NCBI GenBank assembly: GCA_003448835.1
Contig: DLXM01000292.1
Coordinates: 1,252-9,122, forward strand
Direction: 5' to 3'
Source: Bacteroidota bacterium
GTDB lineage: Bacteria; Bacteroidota; Rhodothermia; Balneolales; HLUCCA01
DNA length: 7,871 bases
A model generated the notes under the pieces. That model searched no databases. It saw nothing but the letters and a program-made list of their open reading frames with translations, and had not been told where the DNA came from. Shown here piece by piece: positions 1-5,728 of the stretch; position 1 is the first letter of the stretch, and every line of letters starts with the position of its first letter. The translations under genes and the position numbers were made by a program.

Positions 1-127
1 TAAACCCAAATTAACTTCAATTTTAATTTCTTCTGTAATATAGAGTGTAAAAATGGCTGATACTTACATGATTTTGAGTTTTTTCATGTATTTCGACCGT
101 AGAGCAAAAGACCTAACATTTTGCCGG
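1..127. other. Gene-free stretch downstream of the usher
   Basis: No coding region can be supported here on either strand. The only structure I see is a weak AT-rich inverted repeat, with arms TACATGA (65-71) and TCATGTA (84-90) around a 12-nt loop. In the minus direction it lies about 40 bp after the usher stop codon. It has no immediate T-tract; a run of five T follows about 14 nt later, so it is at best a poor intrinsic terminator. The next gene downstream of the usher, where a tip adhesin might be found, lies outside the window. Confidence 0.4.
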
Positions 128-2728
128 TCAATTTTTAATAAGCGTCATGTTTAATCCATCTATAAAATCACCCTCATAAGTAGCACGAACTTCTATATCA
201 AGGTGTTCTGGATCGGGACGAGCATCCAGAATACTTAATTGACTCGGATCAGGATAGAGTCTATAGTTACCCGGATCTACTTCATCAATGTAGAATGTTC
301 CATCGGAAAAAGTTCTCATTTCACGGATTTCACCGGTTTCAACATTTTCTAAATAAAGACGAAGTCCACCTAAACTGCGTTCATTCACACCATCTTTAAT
401 AACAATTTTACCCTCCAGAATACCTGAGTAATAAAATGGAATGTCTATATTCTTGTACTGATTCGGATCTGCAACAAAGGAGAACTCTTTCTCGCGTGGA
501 ACTAACATGGGGTTGCTTATTGCCCCTTTATTGATTGTTACATAATATCGTTCGTATTGTTGGAGTTGGGAGAATCTATAAACTCCATCCGATCCTAATT
601 TAGATGATGATATTCGTCCTAACCTGATAGCAGGATCATCCAAAATCTGTTCGCCATCATCATAAAATCCATTAGTATTTTGATCAACAAACATTCGAAT
701 ACTTGCACCAGCGCGACCCACTTGTTGTCTGTAGTCTGTAAAGAAATGGCTTGATCCTGTATCAAATCCAACAGATCCACGCAAATTATGACTCATAGTT
801 GCTTGAGTACCACGTGTTCTTAATCTTGAAGTAGAACGTGCGAAATTGAAATCATAAACAAATCCTATCTGGAATGAGTTGACCCCAATATTAAAATTTC
901 TACCCACTGAAACATCTACACGCGCATTTCGCATGACTTGTTTTGAGTATTGAAATTCTGCATTATCGATGCTCGATGATTTTTGATCAAATTCAATTTG
1001 ACCTCTTAGAAATGTCCCCCTGAGATATGTTGGCACAGAGTATGATCTTGAAATAGTATAAGTAGCAGAACTAATTAATCGGCCACTATAATTTGAAGAT
1101 TCGTTAAGACTGAACAAACTGTAGCGATAACCTGTGCGAAAATTAACTCTACCTAACCGTAAATTTATTTCTGCATAATGTCTCCATGAAGTGTTATTAC
1201 TATAAGAGAAGTATTCGAGAGAGTACCTAAGACCAAATGGTATTTTAGTTTGATAAAATGGTAAAAATACGTTTGCAGAATAATTCCTATCAAATTGAGA
1301 TCGATTAAATAATCCATATCCCGAGTACTCTGTGCCCGACAAATTTAAACTAGTTCCATTGGAATATAATACACTGCCTGACATACGATAATAGGCGGTT
1401 GGGGCAATATCAGCCGTAATTAAATATTGATCAAATAACCTTAGGTTAAATTGATTATACCAAAGAGTTTGCAAGGAGTCCTCTTCCATAATATCAATAC
1501 CTGATTTGAAGGTAAATGCATTTGATAAACCATAACTGATATTACTTTGTAAGATTTTACGATAATCGGAATTCTGAAAAATATTCTGTTTATAGAAACC
1601 TGCATTCACAAAATATGTCAATTCATTCTTAGGAAGAAAGGTAAATGGAATTTGAATTCTACGAGTTTCTTCGGTTATTTGCCCATTTGGTGTAATTGTA
1701 ACAATTCGAATATCACTACTCCCAAAATTTAATGGGATATCAATTTGATAATCACCAAACTCGTTGGCAACCTGATAATCTACAAGTTGGTTGTTTCGAT
1801 AAATTTCAACTTCGGATTGGGGATCAGTTTGTCCTGAGTAACGATATGTATCAAATGAACGACGTGGTAAAACTTTATCATTACTTAAAGTAATACCATA
1901 AAATTGTTGTGATATCTGACCATTTGCATTCAATTCTCCAACAGATATTTGCGTTAGAGACTGATTATCGGGAATCGTATATCGCCATCTTATATTAGAT
2001 GTATTTGAATTTAATCCAATTTGAGTCTTACTCAACACATGCGAACCTTGAACATCGCCACCTAAAAACTCAGCTCCAAAATTCAAATTCTGTCCATAAG
2101 TAAATTGATCTGAAAAAGATTTATTTACAGAATAATCCATAAAAAGCCCATTTAAAATCTTCCTGTTACGTGGATATAGTAGCGCAAAATCCGGATCAAC
2201 TGAAGTATTTCTCAACATTTGCTGTCGCCTAAAACTAAGTTCCTGGATTATTTGAACAGGTAATTTTTCATTTGACAAGATTCTCATTGTTAAATTGTTG
2301 AAATCGACTGTTGTTTCCAGTCCAAAAAGCTCATCAAACTTTAACTGACTTAAATAAAAATCCAAATCTCCAACAAACATGTCATCAGCAGTTACAGAAA
2401 TTATCCTGGTGTTTGCCTTTACAACATAATTTTTAAAATCTAGCGCAAATGTTCTATTTTGATTAATATAATAGCCTGAAATTGTAGCATTTCCGGCATT
2501 GACCTTATGAACAATTCTTAATAAACTCAAAATCTCTACCAAAGGGTAGTAGAACTTTTCCCCGTCGTAAATTGCTGTTATGTAATGGTTTACTGCATTA
2601 CCATACCTTAAATTTAGAGCAACTTCTTCCGTTTCATCTGGAATTTGTGCGTTTGATGAATTTGGGAATCCTGATAATAGGCAAATTAACAGGATTGAAC
2701 TGGCAATATAAATTTGTTTTAATTTCAG
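128..2728 (-). CDS. Outer-membrane fimbrial usher (chaperone-usher type), start codon non-canonical
   Basis: Predicted usher: the outer-membrane barrel that accepts chaperone-subunit complexes and secretes the fimbrial fibre. From a CTG at 2728 the product is about 866 aa. Residues 1-27 form a signal peptide (KLKQ start, hydrophobic core, SNA before Q28). Residues 28-190 form an N-terminal domain with an NRTFALDF strand. From about residue 190 to 670 the sequence is aromatic and alternating, as in a beta-barrel, and is interrupted near 300-360 by a plug-like beta-sandwich (EVEIYRNNQLVDYQV, then GDYQIDIP). A C-terminal domain contains DQNTNGFYDDGE (682-693), and a last carboxypeptidase-regulatory-like sandwich (DGTFYIDEVDPGNYRLYP) ends the protein. 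The first orthodox start in frame is a TTG at 2542, which would remove the signal peptide and part of the N-domain, so I reject it. Upstream, the frame stops at 2741-2743, leaving CTG at 2728 or a frameshift from the ATG at 2741. The product class is confident; the exact start is not. It follows the chaperone gene, as expected for this pathway. Confidence 0.8.
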   Translation of the reverse strand: MKLKQIYIASSILLICLLSGFPNSSNAQIPDETEEVALNLRYGNAVNHYITAIYDGEKFYYPLVEILSLLRIVHKVNAGNATISGYYINQNRTFALDFKNYVVKANTRIISVTADDMFVGDLDFYLSQLKFDELFGLETTVDFNNLTMRILSNEKLPVQIIQELSFRRQQMLRNTSVDPDFALLYPRNRKILNGLFMDYSVNKSFSDQFTYGQNLNFGAEFLGGDVQGSHVLSKTQIGLNSNTSNIRWRYTIPDNQSLTQISVGELNANGQISQQFYGITLSNDKVLPRRSFDTYRYSGQTDPQSEVEIYRNNQLVDYQVANEFGDYQIDIPLNFGSSDIRIVTITPNGQITEETRRIQIPFTFLPKNELTYFVNAGFYKQNIFQNSDYRKILQSNISYGLSNAFTFKSGIDIMEEDSLQTLWYNQFNLRLFDQYLITADIAPTAYYRMSGSVLYSNGTSLNLSGTEYSGYGLFNRSQFDRNYSANVFLPFYQTKIPFGLRYSLEYFSYSNNTSWRHYAEINLRLGRVNFRTGYRYSLFSLNESSNYSGRLISSATYTISRSYSVPTYLRGTFLRGQIEFDQKSSSIDNAEFQYSKQVMRNARVDVSVGRNFNIGVNSFQIGFVYDFNFARSTSRLRTRGTQATMSHNLRGSVGFDTGSSHFFTDYRQQVGRAGASIRMFVDQNTNGFYDDGEQILDDPAIRLGRISSSKLGSDGVYRFSQLQQYERYYVTINKGAISNPMLVPREKEFSFVADPNQYKNIDIPFYYSGILEGKIVIKDGVNERSLGGLRLYLENVETGEIREMRTFSDGTFYIDEVDPGNYRLYPDPSQLSILDARPDPEHLDIEVRATYEGDFIDGLNMTLIKN

Positions 2729-2741
2729 TTTAAGAGCGCAT
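2726..2741 (-). promoter_or_regulatory. Irregular usher translation start (mini-ORF ATG-CGC-TCT-TAA, then CTG)
   Basis: Read on the minus strand, an ATG at 2741-2739 is followed by two codons and a TAA at 2732-2730. One base later a CTG (2728-2726) opens the usher frame directly ahead of its signal peptide. The usher frame can be entered by starting at CTG, by reinitiation after the three-codon ORF, or by a +1 slip of the TCT codon onto CTT, which leads to AAA-CTG. A one-base insertion (mutation or sequencing error) would give the same picture. No Shine-Dalgarno sequence is visible. The arrangement is seen directly; which mechanism applies is undecided. Confidence 0.35.
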
Positions 2742-2869
2742 TACTAGTCTATAGTTACAATCGACCGAATCGGCGTAAATATAGAGTTAAATTTAGGGCA
2801 GAATGCGTTAAGGTTTCCTTAATTTCTATTAATAACCCTTCACTAACATTAAAATATTCAGAAATAAAC

Positions 2870-3706
2870 TTATTGTAGAAATATCTGACCAGATAATGAA
2901 ACAGGATTGACTTGCACAATGTCATTATTTGGCATATCACTACGCTGAGATACAAAAGTGATATCCAAAGTATAGGTACCATTCGGTACATTATCAGGAA
3001 GAGTAAATCTTCGTGTACCATCAAAATAAACTGACACAGGAAAAACATTTTCTGCGACTATCTCATTAGATGTATTTCTTAGCTTTACATTTGCTGTACC
3101 AAAAAATGGAGCATTCCCAGTTCTTTGAATGTCAACTAGTGCGCTAAATCCATTCTCTGTTCGATCACCTTGAATATTAGTTAGTCTAAGATTCGTACTT
3201 AACGCCCCCTTTTTATAGAAAAGTGCTGTTACTTGTTCAAATCTAAATGTGATTTGAGTTCGTAAACCTTCTACTGCAAGATCATCTATTGAGGGTGCCT
3301 GCGGATTTGAAGCAGTTCTGATTCGAGTCCAATACATACCGTCAGCTAGACCAGTTGGTGGACGTGCCGTAATTCGAACCGTTTGCCGTTGCCCGGGTTC
3401 GATTATAAAAGTTCGAGGAAAAGCTCTAACCCAATCTGTTGCTGCAAATTTTTCATAAGCCACAGAATCGTCATATACCATAAATCCGTTTCCAAGTGAA
3501 TCTGTAGATGAGTAACCAAACAAGAAATCAACAGCAATCTCCTGGTTCTGATTGGAACCATTCATTACCACAAAGGATCCAAAACTATTCCCATCATTCA
3601 TAAATACAAAGACAGGAGCAATCGATACTTGAGCCGATAATGAACTAATACTAATAAATAGTAATAACAATAAAGATAAAAGACGATTGATTTTCATGAT
3701 GTTCAT
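2870..3706 (-). CDS. PapD-like periplasmic fimbrial chaperone
   Basis: A 278-aa protein predicted to bind subunits in the periplasm by donor-strand complementation and deliver them to the usher. Residues 1-25 are a signal peptide (MKINRLL, a Leu-rich core, SLSA before Q26). Two Ig-like domains follow. In domain 1, the stretch WVRAFPRTF, then IIEPGQRQTVRI (92-112), and DGMYWTRI (122-129) matches the PapD-family pattern of Arg/Phe-Pro strand, Pro-Gly-Gln turn and VRI strand. ALFYKKGAL (161-169) occupies the place of the LFYRP segment that precedes domain 2 in classical chaperones. The length is slightly above the usual 220-250 aa. I chose the ATG at 3706 (a second ATG is at 3697). A TTG at 3730 would extend the frame but lies within a few bases of the predicted promoter -7 box and adds nothing to the signal peptide. 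It is followed by the usher after about 130-140 bp. Confidence 0.85.
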   Translation of the reverse strand: MNIMKINRLLSLLLLLFISISSLSAQVSIAPVFVFMNDGNSFGSFVVMNGSNQNQEIAVDFLFGYSSTDSLGNGFMVYDDSVAYEKFAATDWVRAFPRTFIIEPGQRQTVRITARPPTGLADGMYWTRIRTASNPQAPSIDDLAVEGLRTQITFRFEQVTALFYKKGALSTNLRLTNIQGDRTENGFSALVDIQRTGNAPFFGTANVKLRNTSNEIVAENVFPVSVYFDGTRRFTLPDNVPNGTYTLDITFVSQRSDMPNNDIVQVNPVSLSGQIFLQ

Positions 3707-3734
3707 GGGTAAGCGTTTAAAACTATTCAATTAT

Positions 3735-3764
3735 CAAAATAAGGCCTAATATTTTTAAATCAAA
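3735..3764 (-). promoter_or_regulatory. Candidate Bacteroidota-type promoter for chaperone-usher genes
   Basis: On the minus strand, TTTG (3764-3761) is followed after exactly 19 nt by TATTTTG (3741-3735). The known Bacteroidota housekeeping consensus is TTTG, about 19-21 nt, then TAnnTTTG; here the -7 box is one base short. It sits between the terminator and the chaperone ATG, leaving a leader of roughly 20 nt. The position makes functional sense, but the region is AT-rich and chance matches are possible. Confidence 0.42.
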
Positions 3765-3809
3765 CAAGCTATTAGATTCTCATTATAACATATAGATGTT
3801 AGATGAAAC

Positions 3810-3837
3810 AAAAAAAAAGCCCTCAAAGAGGGCTTTT
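3810..3837 (-). terminator. Intrinsic terminator after the major pilin gene
   Basis: A perfect 10-bp inverted repeat (AAAAGCCCTC at 3815-3824, GAGGGCTTTT at 3828-3837) encloses a 3-nt loop. On the minus strand the stem runs straight into nine consecutive T (3818-3810), which is a textbook rho-independent terminator. It begins about 30 bp after the pilin stop codon. On the plus strand only a four-T tail follows, so its main direction is minus. It would stop or attenuate transcription between the pilin and chaperone genes. Confidence 0.9.
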
Positions 3838-3865
3838 AATAAAGAAACGTGACTTCAGCTTGTAA

Positions 3866-4345
3866 TTAATTATATGCTGCTGTCAAGGTGATGGTTGCTG
3901 AGTAAGCACCAACAGTTTGAGCTGCATCAGGGGTTATAGCACCACCAATGAATACATATAATGCACCACTTCCGTTTAGGTCTTCAACTTGTTCTGTTGT
4001 AGGACTAGTGGTAAATGCAGTTGATGCGGTAGCATCATTAGCAGTATGCCATCCAGCTGTATATGTAATTCCAATGGGATCGCCAGTTCCTGTAAGTTCT
4101 GTTGGAAGATCGAGAGAAAACGCGATCTCAGTAGAAGCTGTACCACCAGTGATACTAAATGATCCAGCGGAGGCTGTATTGTATGCAATAGTGTAAAGTG
4201 TATTTTGGACAACTGATCCAAAATCTAAGTCATTTACACCAGTTAAAGTTAGGGCAGTTACTACATTCGCGTCAGCAGTAATTGTTTGAGCATACATTGC
4301 GGATGTAGAGAAAACTAAGAGTGTAAGAAGTAAAAGCTTTTTCAT
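3866..4345 (-). CDS. DUF4402-type fimbrial subunit, probable major pilin
   Basis: A 159-aa secreted protein with a signal peptide (residues 1-19, MKKLLLLTLLVF, ending MYA before Q20). The mature part is Thr/Ala/Gly-rich and has no cysteine, as is common for an abundant structural subunit. It follows the DUF4402 layout: an early alternating hydrophobic strand (ITADANVVTALTLT, a candidate donor strand), then DLDFGSV (39-45), a central SITGG strand, LYVFIGGAI (129-137) and a final strand GAYSATITLTAAYN. That last strand has Gly at -14 and Tyr at the penultimate position, the classical chaperone-recognition signature. It has its own 181-bp upstream gap and a strong terminator directly downstream, consistent with high, separately set expression. 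Assignment as the major rather than a minor subunit is inference from composition and context. Confidence 0.85.
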   Translation of the reverse strand: MKKLLLLTLLVFSTSAMYAQTITADANVVTALTLTGVNDLDFGSVVQNTLYTIAYNTASAGSFSITGGTASTEIAFSLDLPTELTGTGDPIGITYTAGWHTANDATASTAFTTSPTTEQVEDLNGSGALYVFIGGAITPDAAQTVGAYSATITLTAAYN

Positions 4346-4526
4346 GTTGATTCTTTATTTGTTGTGAATTTGTTGTGAAAGTGATATAAGTTCGGGTCTT
4401 TTTTATTACGATAGTAATTTAGACTTAAAATTCAATAGGAGTAATTAAAATCCTTTAATTAAAGAGCCGTTCAGGCTAAATTCGTTACAAAAAATATTAA
4501 TATTTTATTATTAATTATCTAAATAA
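4346..4526 (-). other. AT-rich gap upstream of major pilin, with palindromes
   Basis: No gene is seen. The gap contains a perfect 16-bp palindrome AAAATATTAATATTTT (4491-4506), a 12-bp palindrome CTTTAATTAAAG (4453-4464), and a short stem AGCC/GGCT next to it. No stem is long enough to call a terminator for the preceding subunit gene. I expect a promoter for the major pilin here, but no convincing TTTG / TAnnTTTG pair at 19-21 nt is visible; the closest is TTG near 4427 with a poor -7 box. The palindromes could be operator sites or simply AT-rich chance. Confidence 0.4.
4357..4378. repeat. 11-bp perfect tandem repeat in the major pilin leader
   Basis: The unit ATTTGTTGTGA occurs twice head to tail (4357-4367 and 4368-4378), followed by a partial third match (AA). 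It lies 12 bp upstream of the pilin ATG, so it is almost certainly in the 5' untranslated mRNA, where it reads as repeated TCACAACAAAT. The leader of the first subunit gene also contains TTGTGAAT (6243-6250 area). A role in translation enhancement or regulator binding is possible but not shown. Confidence 0.7.
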
Positions 4527-5108
4527 CTATAAATACTCAACTTGCAACACCAGTGTTCCCGTATAAGTTCCTGGAATCACGTCTGCAGCTTCAATATCTC
4601 CAAAAATATACAGGTAAACCGTATGTAATGCAGTGGATGATCTTCTGGAAGTATTATCTGCTGATATTGGAAAGATAGCTCTTTCACTGTCGAGTATGGT
4701 AACCCCTCTAACATCGCCAACAGGTTGCCCTTGATTTGCGTAAGCGGCCATTAAATTTACACCTATTCTACATGATTCATCGACACAATTTGTTACTGTA
4801 GCATGTTGTAGATATTCAACGGAGATCAATTCAATTTCGATAATTTGTGTAGCAAGTCCTTTGATGCTAAAAATACCCATGTTTGGATCCCCTAATCGAA
4901 TCGAAGTGGTTTCATTGGGGTTCATCAAGCCAAAATCAAGCTCTGATTCTACAGTTGAACCTGACTCAGACTCCACAGTCATGGAAAACTGAATGAATTG
5001 TGCATTCACTGGTGAGGATGCAAAAATTAACAAGGCTAAAATGATAAAATGTATCATCATTTTAGAAGTAATTGAATGGATTAAGTATGTGTAATCAGAT
5101 TGATTCAT
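4527..5108 (-). CDS. Secreted minor fimbrial subunit with C-x4-C motif
   Basis: A 193-aa protein with a long n-region signal peptide (residues 1-36, ending VNA before Q37). The ATG at 5108 is only 5 nt after the stop of the preceding subunit gene, which supports it over the internal ATG at 5060. The mature part has the same skeleton as the DUF4402 pilin: ELDFGLM (56-62), a central strand, VYLYIFGDI (164-172) and the final strand GTYTGTLVLQVEYL with Gly at -14 and penultimate Tyr. Cys108 and Cys113, in CVDESCRIG, could form a disulfide hairpin. The upstream neighbour has the same motif, and the two look like diverged tandem copies. A role as a minor, adaptor or tip subunit is inferred from position and lower similarity to the major pilin; no separate adhesin domain is visible. 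Confidence 0.72.
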   Translation of the reverse strand: MNQSDYTYLIHSITSKMMIHFIILALLIFASSPVNAQFIQFSMTVESESGSTVESELDFGLMNPNETTSIRLGDPNMGIFSIKGLATQIIEIELISVEYLQHATVTNCVDESCRIGVNLMAAYANQGQPVGDVRGVTILDSERAIFPISADNTSRRSSTALHTVYLYIFGDIEAADVIPGTYTGTLVLQVEYL

Positions 5109-5113
5109 TTAAA

Positions 5114-5728
5114 TTAATCGTATGTCACCGTAACGGTGATATCATTCCAATAATTACCGGAACTGTTACTTGTAGAAGTAGTGATAGATCCATAAAAATA
5201 CAAGTATGCCGTTTCAGTGGGTGGAGTATATCCAGAATGAACCGGAACCGGTGGTGGACGTGGTGGGCCACCACCCCGGGCAAGTACAGGAAAACGTTCT
5301 GAAGCCCCAGATATCGTTATAGCTCCAGAAACATTGTCTAAAATTTGTCCCGCGTTTGTATATACAACCGACATGGAAAAAGGAATTCTACAATCATCGG
5401 TAACACAGCTAATGTTACCATCTAAATAAAGATAATTGACCGGAAAAGGACTGAAATCGACTATAATATCTAAATAACGGATTCCAACTATACTAATAAC
5501 TCCTTCTAAACCAGATCCAAGATTGATTGATTCGGAATCATCTTTTAATATCAACCCAAATTCCAGATTCCTTTCAGGCGTAACAACTGCAGAAGATGAC
5601 TCATAAGACCCAAAATCTATGACTTGTGCACTTAAACTAATTGGAATAATAAATAAACCAATTACCAGAGCTATCGCGTTTAGAACAATATCAGATATAT
5701 TCAATTTCAATGGCAAACTCTCCTTCAT
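5114..5728 (-). CDS. Secreted minor fimbrial subunit with C-x4-C motif and Gly/Pro loop
   Basis: A 204-aa protein from the ATG at 5728; residues 1-34 are a signal peptide (MKESLPLKLN, a hydrophobic core, SLSA before Q35). An upstream start at 5791 would add 21 residues before a complete signal peptide and is rejected. The start lies 38 bp inside the end of the preceding subunit gene. The mature part contains NLEFGLILKDD, Cys108 and Cys113 in SCVTDDCRIP, then VVYTNAGQ, an unusual GGGPPRPPPVPV stretch (152-163), AYLYFYGSI, and a last strand GNYWNDITVTVTYD with Gly at -14 and penultimate Tyr. The closest relative in the window is the next gene downstream: both share C-V-x-x-x-C-R-I followed by Y-x-N-x-G-Q. 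It is probably a minor or specialised subunit of the fibre. The polyproline run could need EF-P for translation. Confidence 0.7.
   Translation of the reverse strand: MKESLPLKLNISDIVLNAIALVIGLFIIPISLSAQVIDFGSYESSSAVVTPERNLEFGLILKDDSESINLGSGLEGVISIVGIRYLDIIVDFSPFPVNYLYLDGNISCVTDDCRIPFSMSVVYTNAGQILDNVSGAITISGASERFPVLARGGGPPRPPPVPVHSGYTPPTETAYLYFYGSITTSTSNSSGNYWNDITVTVTYD
5250..5275. repeat. GC-rich inverted repeat inside a subunit gene
   Basis: GGTGGTGG (5250-5257) pairs perfectly with CCACCACC (5268-5275). A tighter alternative, GTGGTGG (5260-5266) with CCACCAC (5268-5274), leaves a single-base loop. It encodes the Gly/Pro-rich loop of the subunit and stands out as a GC island in an otherwise AT-rich gene. 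Confidence 0.6.

Noticed and set aside
65..130. Possible RNA gene or terminator after the usher
   Set aside because: There is no cloverleaf or T-loop pattern, and the single AT-rich hairpin lacks an adjacent T run.
2540..2542. TTG as start of the usher
   Set aside because: It would discard a clear signal peptide and a continuing N-terminal domain coded in the same frame upstream.
2808..2822. TTAAGG/CCTTAA hairpin between chaperone and usher
   Set aside because: The stem is only 6 bp, AT-rich and without a T-tract, so it is not a convincing terminator.
2755..3048. 97-aa minus-strand reading frame overlapping the chaperone C-terminus and the following gap
   Set aside because: Most of it is an out-of-frame reading of the chaperone gene, it has no family-like features, and it ends before the usher.
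3728..3730. TTG as start of the chaperone
   Set aside because: ATG codons at 3706 and 3697 give a proper signal peptide, and the TTG is only a few bases from the likely -7 box, close to the expected transcription start.
3948..4196. Plus- and minus-strand alternative frames inside the major pilin gene
   Set aside because: The pilin frame has a signal peptide and family motifs; the others are low-complexity shadows.
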